IMG/VR virus record: IMGVR_UViG_3300044213_000060
Coordinates: 28,903-92,902 of that record
Origin: a virus
Length of the DNA: 64,000 nt
Reading direction: 5' to 3' (one strand)
This document shows, piece by piece, positions 28,474 to 35,998 of this stretch (within the stretch, counting starts at the first letter, position 1; the number at the start of each line of letters is the position of its first letter). The notes beneath the pieces were generated by a model. The model did not search any database and had not been told where the DNA came from. It saw only the letters and a program-made list of their open reading frames with translations. Made by a program: the position numbers and the translations under genes.

Positions 28474-29758
28474 TACACTATGTATGGCTCCGTGGACTCA
28501 CACATATCTAAGTCCACAAACAGAAAGACGCATGTGCTGTGCGTCGCGAGAGCCTGCGCAGAATTTTCAGCAGTATATTGATACTGGTAGTGGTACTGGT
28601 CAGTATATACCGATCACTTTGGATGAACATTGGAATGGGGAGCATCTAAGATCAGTGCGCCTGCGCATGTTGCGCGGGGAAACCCTCCCAGAGTGTGAAG
28701 TATGCAATGACAAGCTATTGAACACTGATGTTTACCGTAGTTATTTTAATCAACTGTTTGGGCATAAGTACGATAGTGTAATTGAAACTACAGATAGCAC
28801 GGGTTATACAACAATGAAACCAGTGTCGTGGGATTATCGTTTTAGTAATCTCTGTAATTTCAAATGCCGTATGTGCGGAGACATGTTAAGCAGTGCTTGG
28901 GAGTCAGAGCAACGCCAACACAACATGGTCGATTATGCTAATCCAAAAAATAATTGGATGCGACCTGAAGTCAAGCAACAAATTGAACAGTTTCAATCTA
29001 CTCAAGTAGAGCAAGAATTTGCCGATGCAGTTGAAGAACACCGTGTCGAAGAGGTCTACTGGGTAGGAGGAGAACCGTTGATGTACGAACAACACTGGAA
29101 GTACATGCAACGTATTGTTGAATTAGGAGATGGACCAAATGTTTACGCACGTTACAACACCAACCTTTCAAGGGTTCGTTACAAAGGTGTTAATTTATAC
29201 AGCGATATTCTTGGGCATTTGCGCGATTGGCAAATTTGTGCGTCAATTGATGGCACCGGCCAAATCGGAGAATACATCCGAACAGGCCTTGACTATGATC
29301 AATGGCTTAGAAACTTCCGTGAAGGAGTTGAGATCGCAACTAACCGACGTCAAATGCGAATTGACTTCACACTCACATTGCCAGGTATGTTCGAAACCCA
29401 TAACATTATGCGATTGTCGCGAGAGCTAGATGTAGATATACTAGCTAAAGTAATTTTTAGTTTTAGCCCGGACATAGTTATGTCACCTTTAGCCCTACCT
29501 AGAGAACTTTTAGAACCCTGGATAGACGAAACAATTAGCAAATTAGCAAGTGGTAGCAACCCGTTAAAGGATATACTTGTCCAACTAAAAACTAGACCTA
29601 CATTTGCGGAACAATGGCCCAATGAATATGCCAACGCCATTGCTCGAGGCAAGGCTCGTGTGTTAAAATTAGAAAGTATACGCACACAGCCTATTACAAT
29701 GGCCGAAATATTAAAGGAAAGACCTGATGTCTACAACTGGTGGCAATCAATTGCTTGA
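28454..29758 (+). CDS. Radical-SAM/SPASM protein 8
   Basis: A 434-residue protein overlapping the previous gene by 20 bases. SPASM-like N-terminus with C10-M-A-P-W, R-M-C28-C29 and C81-x2-C84; radical-SAM motif C134-x3-C138-x2-C141 (L-C-N-F-K-C-R-M-C) and G-G-E-P at 205-208. The stretch R-F-S-N-L-C-N-F-K-C-R is shared with protein 5, marking these two as the closest pair outside proteins 3 and 4. It ends the run of eight; the next gene overlaps it by 32 bases. Confidence 0.93.
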   Translation: MSILKPDTLCMAPWTHTYLSPQTERRMCCASREPAQNFQQYIDTGSGTGQYIPITLDEHWNGEHLRSVRLRMLRGETLPECEVCNDKLLNTDVYRSYFNQLFGHKYDSVIETTDSTGYTTMKPVSWDYRFSNLCNFKCRMCGDMLSSAWESEQRQHNMVDYANPKNNWMRPEVKQQIEQFQSTQVEQEFADAVEEHRVEEVYWVGGEPLMYEQHWKYMQRIVELGDGPNVYARYNTNLSRVRYKGVNLYSDILGHLRDWQICASIDGTGQIGEYIRTGLDYDQWLRNFREGVEIATNRRQMRIDFTLTLPGMFETHNIMRLSRELDVDILAKVIFSFSPDIVMSPLALPRELLEPWIDETISKLASGSNPLKDILVQLKTRPTFAEQWPNEYANAIARGKARVLKLESIRTQPITMAEILKERPDVYNWWQSIA

Positions 29759-30836
29759 TCAATTTGAAATAGTTTTACAGGATAATAATGATCCACTAAC
29801 TGTTTATGTTGATGTGTATGACAATTCACTTGGCCGTAAATGGCTATCTGCACTTAATGATTTAATTGCAAACAATTATCACCTTGAAAAGAATTACTGT
29901 TTTTTTGGATTTGTCAATAGCAAGCGCAATGGTCAGTATATGCTTAATCAAGTAAATCAGTCAATCTCTGCAATTAATAATGCTAATTTAGGATATCACA
30001 TAGATGATTATTTTTCCATGGATAATTGTATCAGTGATAAATCCGAAGATGGTAGAGCATTTGGCAGAAACATTGTGCACGATAAATTTAATCATCTGCA
30101 TAGATATTTTGAAGACCTTCAAGGAGTTAGCGGACAAATGTCGCCGTTCTATCAACAAGCCAATGACGCAATACGTTGGCATATACGACAATTAAATTTA
30201 TTGTGTCACGAATTTGAATCTTGGGCACTTAGTTATCGTAAACAAATAGAAGCACCAGAATGGCAACGGCCCAGCCAATTGATGTGTTGGTTGCATGCCC
30301 CTCGGTTCACGCTAGATGAAGAAGATTATGAATTATTTGGTGTTGACACTATAAATCGCAGTCTCGGGGGAGTCTATGTTGGAGTTAATAAAGCGGTTGG
30401 CAAACATCATTGGGAAGTATTTAATGACGAAGGTAGAGATAGTAGGATAGATGAATTAACAACAACAACACTAAGAAGTCAAACCGAAGCTGCCGGAGAT
30501 TTTGATATAGAATGGGCAAACGATCCTGGAAAATATCATTGGCAACAGCGCAGACTACAAGAATTCAGAGATTGGCTTACTGCAAACAACTTTGACCCTG
30601 ATGATAAAAGTTTAACCATAGGACATCCAAAAGTTGGACAAGTTGATTTAGTTCGTAGTTTTGGTACAGAAAATTATGAAATAATCTGGCGCTTATTGTT
30701 GGATAGATTAAATGTGCAGAGTATATCTACATCTACTGCACAAGCTGTATACAACTATAATTGGTCCAACGCTGATTATATGCAACAACAAATTGAAAGT
30801 TTAAAACCAGGATATGATCTTAGTAGCCGGGGGTGA
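29727..30836 (+). CDS. Unknown protein linked to the radical-SAM cluster
   Basis: A 369-residue protein with no motif I recognise. It is rich in Trp, Asn, Asp and His (for example G-R-N-I-V-H-D-K-F-N-H-L-H near residue 113 and C-W-L-H-A-P-R-F near 187), and G-G-V-Y-V-G-V-N-K-A-V-G-K-H-H-W near 214 could be a binding loop. Its 5' end overlaps radical-SAM gene 8 by 32 bases and its 3' end overlaps the next gene by 23, so it belongs to the same translational unit and may act with the radical-SAM proteins. Confidence 0.65.
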   Translation: MSTTGGNQLLDQFEIVLQDNNDPLTVYVDVYDNSLGRKWLSALNDLIANNYHLEKNYCFFGFVNSKRNGQYMLNQVNQSISAINNANLGYHIDDYFSMDNCISDKSEDGRAFGRNIVHDKFNHLHRYFEDLQGVSGQMSPFYQQANDAIRWHIRQLNLLCHEFESWALSYRKQIEAPEWQRPSQLMCWLHAPRFTLDEEDYELFGVDTINRSLGGVYVGVNKAVGKHHWEVFNDEGRDSRIDELTTTTLRSQTEAAGDFDIEWANDPGKYHWQQRRLQEFRDWLTANNFDPDDKSLTIGHPKVGQVDLVRSFGTENYEIIWRLLLDRLNVQSISTSTAQAVYNYNWSNADYMQQQIESLKPGYDLSSRG

Positions 30837-31548
30837 TAGTTTTATTTTTGGAAATGAATTAACAGATTGGCAATTAAATAAATCAACGCCAAGTAAATTT
30901 ACATTTCCTGCGCTAATTGCAGATTATCTAAGGTTAGATTATTCATGTTGTGCAATACCAGGAAATGCCAATGATGCTATTGCAAGAATGACCATAGATA
31001 GATGCGAAATGCTGTTAAACGAAGGCAAACAAGTTGCAGTGATAGTCGCTTGGACTTTCCCGGAAAGATTTGAATTTCCCTTTGAATTTGAAATTAACAG
31101 CCCTATTAGCCCATGGTCAAGCATTACTGTAAATGATCTAATCAATAAACCTGAAACAAGAAGTTTTGCACGAGAGTTTTATAAAAATATTAATTCTGGT
31201 TGGTTTGCAGAATACAATACAGTAAAAAACATAATTATGCTAGAACAATATTTAAAATCGAAAAATATCAATTATGTTTTTACTGTTGCAGACAACATAC
31301 TTTTAAAAAATCGAAACGATCAAGCATTAAAACCCTATTGGGATTTAATAGATTTTGATTCTTGGTTTCTATTTCCTGCGGCAACAGAGCCACATAATAC
31401 TGTAACACCAAGAGGTTTTTACCAATGGGCTCAAGAGAATAAATATCCAGTAGGCCCTGATCAACATCCACTTGAGCAAGCACATCAAATAGCCGCCACA
31501 CTAATCCAGGAGAAATTTAATGAAATGGTTAAAAAATCTGTACAATAA
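30814..31548 (+). CDS. SGNH-hydrolase-like protein
   Basis: A 244-residue protein with block I G-G-D-S-F-I-F-G at residues 6-13 (nucleophile Ser in G-D-S), a G-N-A-N-D segment near residue 50, and a C-terminal P-D-Q-H-P-L-E-Q-A-H supplying the Asp-x-x-His pair. These are the parts of an SGNH/GDSL esterase or acyltransferase; O-acetyl-esterase activity on glycans is a common role. One of five such proteins in the window. It overlaps the previous gene by 23 bases. Confidence 0.72.
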   Translation: MILVAGGDSFIFGNELTDWQLNKSTPSKFTFPALIADYLRLDYSCCAIPGNANDAIARMTIDRCEMLLNEGKQVAVIVAWTFPERFEFPFEFEINSPISPWSSITVNDLINKPETRSFAREFYKNINSGWFAEYNTVKNIIMLEQYLKSKNINYVFTVADNILLKNRNDQALKPYWDLIDFDSWFLFPAATEPHNTVTPRGFYQWAQENKYPVGPDQHPLEQAHQIAATLIQEKFNEMVKKSVQ

Positions 31549-31621
31549 AATTGTACTGGAAATTCGCTATCGTAAAAAACTACGAGAACTACGCAAAAGA
31601 GATCCGTTTATTTACAAATGA
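31520..31621 (+). CDS. Small basic protein, 33 residues
   Basis: A short gene starting at ATG 31520, 8 bases after a strong Shine-Dalgarno AGGAGA. It overlaps the end of the SGNH gene by 29 bases and its TGA overlaps the next ATG (ATGA). The product is amphipathic then highly basic (Y-R-K-K-L-R-E-L-R-K-R) and ends D-P-F-I-Y-K, an ending I associate with tiny proteins of T4-like marine phages. The role is unknown; the Shine-Dalgarno sequence and coupled overlap make it a real gene. Confidence 0.7.
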   Translation: MKWLKNLYNKIVLEIRYRKKLRELRKRDPFIYK

Positions 31622-32280
31622 TTCAAAGTATTTTAACAATCGGTGATAGCTTTACCTACGGTGAAGAATTAGATAATCGGGAACATGCCTGGCCTTATTA
31701 TCTTGCACGAGGACTAAAAGCCGATGTAGTAAATTTAGGTCAGCCCAGTGCCGGCAACACCGGAATGGTTCGCAAGGCCATGAGTTATAGTGTAACCGAT
31801 GCTCCTGTGGACCTAGTTATAGTAGCATGGTCGAGTGCAGGACGCATGGAGTTTGCTGACGAAAATGGCACCTATGATATATGGCCCGGGTATCTTGGCG
31901 GTAAGTTTACAAGAGACGATCAACTCTGGAGATTTGAAATATTAGAATATATCAACAAATATCATAGTCCAGAATATTTGTTCCAACAATATCTCGTAAA
32001 CATAATATCATTGCAGAGTTTTTTCAAAGCTAACAATCAACGATATCTAATGTTAGATATTGTTGGGCGAGACTACTATAAAAATACATATACAACACGC
32101 ATGCCTCAATTGGCAGGAATGGTTGACCCTACATATTTTATTGGGTGGCCCAATGATGGCATGGCAGAATGGACACAAGGATGTAGACGTGGCTCAGGTG
32201 GGCATTTTCTAGAAGATGGTCACAAGAAAGTGACTGCAAAAATTTATGAACATATTCGGAATCTCGGCTGGATTTCATGA
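31618..32280 (+). CDS. SGNH-hydrolase-like protein
   Basis: A 220-residue protein with block I G-D-S-F-T-Y-G-E-E-L at residues 9-18, P-S-A-G-N-T-G-M near 45 (block II Gly and block III Asn), and C-terminal G-G-H-F-L-E-D-G-H-K-K providing the catalytic Asp and His. The set of SGNH elements is the most complete among the five such proteins here. Likely an esterase or acyltransferase, substrate unknown. Its stop lies inside the carbamoyltransferase gene (35-base overlap). Confidence 0.75.
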   Translation: MIQSILTIGDSFTYGEELDNREHAWPYYLARGLKADVVNLGQPSAGNTGMVRKAMSYSVTDAPVDLVIVAWSSAGRMEFADENGTYDIWPGYLGGKFTRDDQLWRFEILEYINKYHSPEYLFQQYLVNIISLQSFFKANNQRYLMLDIVGRDYYKNTYTTRMPQLAGMVDPTYFIGWPNDGMAEWTQGCRRGSGGHFLEDGHKKVTAKIYEHIRNLGWIS

Positions 32281-33760
32281 TGCAGCCATAACAGTATTGC
32301 AGGACAACAAAATTGTCTTTGCAGGGCACGCTGAACGATACAGCAAAAGAAAAAACGATGCTAATCTCAATGACGATCTTGTTGCAGATGCTTTATCTTA
32401 TGGCAATCCAGATCAAATAGTGTACTACGAACGTCCTTGGATTAAGAAATTACAACAACTATATTCGGGACAGTACAATGAAGCTGCAAATTTTGATAAT
32501 TTTACTATTGGTCAGCATATTCGCAAATATATACATGTTCCTGTTCATCAGGAGCGACTACTATCTTGCCCTAGACGAAATATGTCCCATCATTTATCAC
32601 ACGCTGCCGCGGGATTCCAAACAAGTCCTTACCAAAAAGCCACAGTTGTGGTTATAGATGCTATCGGTGAATTAGATACCGTTAGTATTTACGGTGCAGA
32701 GTATGTTAATGGGCGGGCTCAGTATCGAAAACTATGGGGACAACGTTATCCACATAGCATAGGATTATTTTATAGTGCAATGACACAAGCAGTTGGATTA
32801 AAGCCTAACGAAGAAGAATATATAATGATGGGCATGAGTGCATATGGTACTGATGCTGTAATCACAGATGGGCTATCTACGGTTATAAAAAATAAATTTG
32901 TTGCAGACGAATATGCAATTGAATTTAAGGAAAACTTACATGCAGGTGCTGATTTGCATCCATTTGATTATTTAGAAAAAGAAGATATTGCTTATGGTGC
33001 ACAACGATTAGCTGAACGTTTGATATACAATGTTATGCATCGTGCTAAGATGTTCGACTTTAGTTCAAACTTGGTTTATATGGGCGGTGTGGCACTTAAC
33101 TGTTTAGCAAATAGAAACTTAGGAGATTATTTTGATAATATATGGATTATGCCTAATCCTGGTGATGCTGGCAGTAGCCTGGGCGCTGCCGCCCTTGCTT
33201 ATGGCGGTCCTCTTGTGTGGCGCGATGCTTACCTTGGGACTAATATTGCCGGTGACTATCCTGTTAATGGATTGTTGGATACTTTACTCACTGAAAAAAT
33301 TGTCGGAGTTGCCTCGGGACGAGCAGAATTCGGGCCCAGGGCACTAGGCAATCGTAGTTTGTTAGCGGACCCAAGAGGGCCAGATATAAAGGATCGTGTA
33401 AATGAAATTAAACGAAGACAAAAATTTCGACCTTTTGCCCCAGTTATTCTGGAAGAGATGGTTGATGAGTACTTTGATGTTCCTCGTGGTTGGAGTGACA
33501 GCAGGTATATGCAGCTCGTCGGTAAGTGTAGGCGTCCTGACTTATTTCCTGCTATCGTTCACGTGGATGGGACTAGTCGTATTCAGACCGTTCCACAAGA
33601 TGGATCAGGAATAAGACAACTGTTAGAAAAATGGTATGTAATGACAGATTGCCCAATGTTGTTAAATACTAGTTTGAACATACGCGGAGAACCTATGGTT
33701 AATGACCGCGCAGATGCTGATAGATTTGAAAAAATGTATAACGTAAAGGTATGTAGTTAA
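32246..33760 (+). CDS. NodU/TobZ-family O-carbamoyltransferase
   Basis: A 504-residue protein with the two-domain layout of NodU/CmcH/TobZ enzymes, which activate carbamoyl phosphate with ATP and pass the carbamoyl group to a hydroxyl, often on a sugar. The N-terminal Kae1-like domain has H11-D12 and the metal-site motif H-H-L-S-H at 115-119, with D138 in V-V-I-D-A. The C-terminal domain shows E-F-G-P-R-A-L-G-N-R-S, F-R-P-F-A-P-V and L-N-T-S-L-N near the end. All key segments are present. Placed between SGNH and ferredoxin genes, it suggests carbamoylation of a glycan or nucleotide sugar. Confidence 0.9.
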   Translation: MNIFGISAGFHDAAITVLQDNKIVFAGHAERYSKRKNDANLNDDLVADALSYGNPDQIVYYERPWIKKLQQLYSGQYNEAANFDNFTIGQHIRKYIHVPVHQERLLSCPRRNMSHHLSHAAAGFQTSPYQKATVVVIDAIGELDTVSIYGAEYVNGRAQYRKLWGQRYPHSIGLFYSAMTQAVGLKPNEEEYIMMGMSAYGTDAVITDGLSTVIKNKFVADEYAIEFKENLHAGADLHPFDYLEKEDIAYGAQRLAERLIYNVMHRAKMFDFSSNLVYMGGVALNCLANRNLGDYFDNIWIMPNPGDAGSSLGAAALAYGGPLVWRDAYLGTNIAGDYPVNGLLDTLLTEKIVGVASGRAEFGPRALGNRSLLADPRGPDIKDRVNEIKRRQKFRPFAPVILEEMVDEYFDVPRGWSDSRYMQLVGKCRRPDLFPAIVHVDGTSRIQTVPQDGSGIRQLLEKWYVMTDCPMLLNTSLNIRGEPMVNDRADADRFEKMYNVKVCS

Positions 33761-34081
33761 ATGACTCACTTAGTCACAGATAATTGTATTAAATGTAAAC
33801 ACACAGATTGTGTAGATGTGTGCCCGGTAGATTGTTTTTATGAAGGACCTAATTTTTTAGCAATCAACCCTGATGAATGTATTGATTGTGCAGTATGTAT
33901 TCCCGAATGTCCGGTTAATGCAATTAAAGCCGAAGAAGATGTACCGGATCGAGACATATGGTTTGATATTAACAAAAGATTAAGTGCAAAATGGCCCAAT
34001 ATCAAACGCAGTAAAGAATCATTGCCGGATGCCGACGAATGGAACGGTCGGCCCAATAAGTTGCCGTTATTAGAAGAATGA
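33761..34081 (+). CDS. fdxA: Seven-iron ferredoxin (FdxA / Azotobacter FdI type)
   Basis: A 106-residue protein with cysteines at 9, 12, 17, 21, 25, 40, 43, 46 and 50. This spacing is the same, shifted by one, as in Azotobacter vinelandii ferredoxin I, where they hold one [3Fe-4S] and one [4Fe-4S] cluster. C-P-V-D-C-F-Y-E-G and C-I-D-C-A-V-C are typical, and the C-terminal W-P-N-I...P-D-A-D-E-W extension also fits. It starts directly after the carbamoyltransferase stop. A natural role would be electron supply to the radical-SAM enzymes upstream (inference). Phage ferredoxins are usually plant-type [2Fe-2S], so this type is notable. Confidence 0.93.
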   Translation: MTHLVTDNCIKCKHTDCVDVCPVDCFYEGPNFLAINPDECIDCAVCIPECPVNAIKAEEDVPDRDIWFDINKRLSAKWPNIKRSKESLPDADEWNGRPNKLPLLEE

Positions 34082-34821
34082 CGTTGGAAAATAATTTATA
34101 TTATACCAACAAAGAAAAAAATATATTTTTTGTTGGAGATAGTTTTTGCGCAAGCTATAATAGAGAATTATTTCATAAATTAGGATCTCGTAATTCTCAA
34201 TACGGCAAAAATAATTCTTACATAGACTTAGTAGCAAGGCATTTTAACTGTATTTTACAACCTCATGGTTATGGTGGAAAAAGTTGGTGGTGGTCAAGAG
34301 TTAGATTTTATAGAGATTTAGAGTCCATAGATCTAAATTCAATTTTTGCTATAGTATTTTGTCATACTGATCACAAAAGAATAAACAATTCTTGGAATGA
34401 TAATAATGAACTACAACATCCAGATCTATCGTCAGAAGCCAAAATTTTTTACAAATATTATTACGACAACGAGTTCAACAAATGGGCATGCGAAAATTGG
34501 TTTAAAGAAATCAACGAAAAATTTGCAGATGTAAAGACCGTGCATTTTAATTGTTTTCGGGATACAGTTGAATTGTCGCGTCAATTAAACGGTGTAGTAA
34601 TTAACACTCCTCTTATAGATTTAAGTCTTAAAGAGTTTCCGACATCTACTAATATACGGAAAATGATACTAAATGACAAAAGAACTAATCATTTTAGTTC
34701 GAGAAATAATCAAGTGTTAGCCAATTATATTATTAGACATTTAGAAAACTATACACCTGGTCAATATGAATTGAATTTGTCAGATTTTGAACTTCGAGGA
34801 TTATCTAATACATGGGAATAA
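34078..34821 (+). CDS. SGNH-hydrolase-like protein
   Basis: A 247-residue protein that begins with an ATGA overlap to the ferredoxin gene. Block I is V-G-D-S-F-C-A-S-Y near residue 20, and a C-terminal [10 protein letters not shown] segment near 205 places the catalytic His; a G-G-K-S-W-W-W segment near 65 may stand in for block II. The base composition is more AT-rich and the sequence more Lys/Asn-rich than in its neighbours, perhaps pointing to a different source. Function inferred as esterase or acyltransferase. Confidence 0.6.
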   Translation: MTLENNLYYTNKEKNIFFVGDSFCASYNRELFHKLGSRNSQYGKNNSYIDLVARHFNCILQPHGYGGKSWWWSRVRFYRDLESIDLNSIFAIVFCHTDHKRINNSWNDNNELQHPDLSSEAKIFYKYYYDNEFNKWACENWFKEINEKFADVKTVHFNCFRDTVELSRQLNGVVINTPLIDLSLKEFPTSTNIRKMILNDKRTNHFSSRNNQVLANYIIRHLENYTPGQYELNLSDFELRGLSNTWE

Positions 34822-34825
34822 TAAA

Positions 34826-35446
34826 ATGACACGAAAAATATTAGTAATGGGTTTACCGGGTTCAGGTAAAACAACATTCAGTCAAAACTTAGTTAAACGA
34901 CTTATGCTGTCGCATAGTGTAAGTTGGTATAATGCCGACAGTGTGCGTGAACAGTTTGACGACTGGGATTTTAGTCCAGAAGGTCGTGCACGACAAGTTC
35001 AACGCATGATTGATTTATCAAACAATTCAGGCAGTGATTTTGCTGTCTGCGACTTTGTTTGCCCTACAGATGAATTGCGCCAAGAGTTCGATGCTGACAT
35101 AGTTATTTGGATAGATACTATTACCGCTGGTAGGTTTGAGGATACCAATAAATTATTTGAGCCACCAACAACATTTACCTACCGTATTACAGACTGGGAT
35201 GAGCATTGGGTAAAATCTATCGCCGCAGATCTGCGCCAAGATCTAAGTGATACACATGTTCGAAGTATAGTTAAAGCTATTTCCTGGAGAGTAATTGGAA
35301 CCACAGAAACATTTTTAATTAGCTGGCTTATAACTGGTCGCGCAGGAACCGCTGGTGGCATTGCAGCAGTACAAGCAGTTGCATCAACTGCATTGTATTG
35401 GTGGCATGAACGAACATGGCTAAAAATTAAATGGGGTAAACAATGA
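34826..35446 (+). CDS. APS-kinase-like P-loop protein fused to DUF2061 membrane domain
   Basis: A 206-residue protein from ATG 34826 (an upstream ATG at 34787 lies inside the previous gene). The Walker A motif G-L-P-G-S-G-K-T sits at residues 9-16, and W-Y-N-A-D-S-V-R-E and the strand before D-F-V-C-P resemble adenylylsulfate kinases. The last about 65 residues (S-I-V-K-A-I-S-W-R-V-I-G-T-T-E-T, then a hydrophobic hairpin ending Y-W-W-H-E-R-T-W) form a DUF2061 domain with two likely membrane spans, a known partner of APS kinases. The substrate may be a nucleotide or sugar rather than APS. Confidence 0.78.
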   Translation: MTRKILVMGLPGSGKTTFSQNLVKRLMLSHSVSWYNADSVREQFDDWDFSPEGRARQVQRMIDLSNNSGSDFAVCDFVCPTDELRQEFDADIVIWIDTITAGRFEDTNKLFEPPTTFTYRITDWDEHWVKSIAADLRQDLSDTHVRSIVKAISWRVIGTTETFLISWLITGRAGTAGGIAAVQAVASTALYWWHERTWLKIKWGKQ

Positions 35447-35607
35447 CCGAAAATAAAAAACCAAATTTTATGGATGCAATCAAAGCTGCACAAGCACAAA
35501 AGAAACGAGTGCCGCAGGCAACAAGTGCAAAAGTTCAACAAGCAAAATTTAAAAATCAAGGATTAAACAGCAGACCCGTTAAACGTTCAGGGGCTCGTGG
35601 CGGCTAA
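35443..35607 (+). CDS. Small basic protein, 54 residues
   Basis: The ATG overlaps the preceding TGA (ATGA). The product begins with an acidic/basic M-T-E-N-K-K-P-N-F-M-D-A, has an Ala/Gln/Lys-rich middle and ends with R-P-V-K-R-S-G-A-R-G-G. The composition suggests nucleic-acid or protein binding, but no family role is known to me. The tight coupling and coding-like sequence support a real gene. Confidence 0.65.
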   Translation: MTENKKPNFMDAIKAAQAQKKRVPQATSAKVQQAKFKNQGLNSRPVKRSGARGG

Positions 35608-35610
35608 ACA

Positions 35611-35967
35611 ATGGACCGCGATGAATGGCAACAACATATTATTGCCATATCCGGATATCCGCCTAATGGATTGCCTGGAGTAGAATGGGTTTGGTGGCGT
35701 AATCCAACTAACGCAAAGTCTTTAAGATTGAACCGTCCGGGATACGAGTTTATACAAAAAAACACCAAACTAGAATTCTACGATGTTGCGGTTATACATG
35801 AATTTTTTCCAAAGCATTTATTACAATTAGAACGATTAATTTCGGCTCCATACTATTTAAAACGTGGCAAAATTTGCTTGCTAGATCAGAAAGATGCAGT
35901 CATGCTGCAACTGCACGGTGGTAATCTGGCACAGTATCTAGACAATCTAGAAATCAACGCACGTTGA
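35611..35967 (+). CDS. Hypothetical phage protein
   Basis: A 118-residue protein starting 3 bases after the previous gene. Recognisable pieces are V-E-W-V-W-W-R-N-P near residue 25, L-R-L-N-R-P-G-Y near 40 and L-H-G-G-N-L-A-Q-Y-L near the end. I associate this pattern with small conserved genes of T4-like marine phages but cannot name a function. Its stop codon lies inside the -35 box of the promoter for the next gene, so it ends the transcription unit that begins upstream. Confidence 0.6.
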   Translation: MDRDEWQQHIIAISGYPPNGLPGVEWVWWRNPTNAKSLRLNRPGYEFIQKNTKLEFYDVAVIHEFFPKHLLQLERLISAPYYLKRGKICLLDQKDAVMLQLHGGNLAQYLDNLEINAR

Positions 35968-35992
35968 CTTGTTTGAATTATTCTAGTATAAT
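35964..35992 (+). promoter_or_regulatory. Promoter TTGACT-N17-TATAAT, predicted leaderless start
   Basis: The -35 box is at 35964-35969 and the consensus -10 box at 35987-35992, 17 bases apart. Exactly six bases separate the -10 box from the ATG at 35999, so the expected transcription start is the A of the start codon. No Shine-Dalgarno sequence precedes the gene, which agrees with a leaderless message. Confidence 0.75.
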
Positions 35993-35998
35993 AATAAA

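Noticed and set aside
31520-31621. Small gene as a RiPP precursor for the radical-SAM/SPASM proteins
   Set aside because: The peptide is uniformly basic and helical, with no leader/core split, no Cys/Gly/Thr-rich core, and resembles a phage small gene rather than a precursor. No other convincing precursor was seen near the run.
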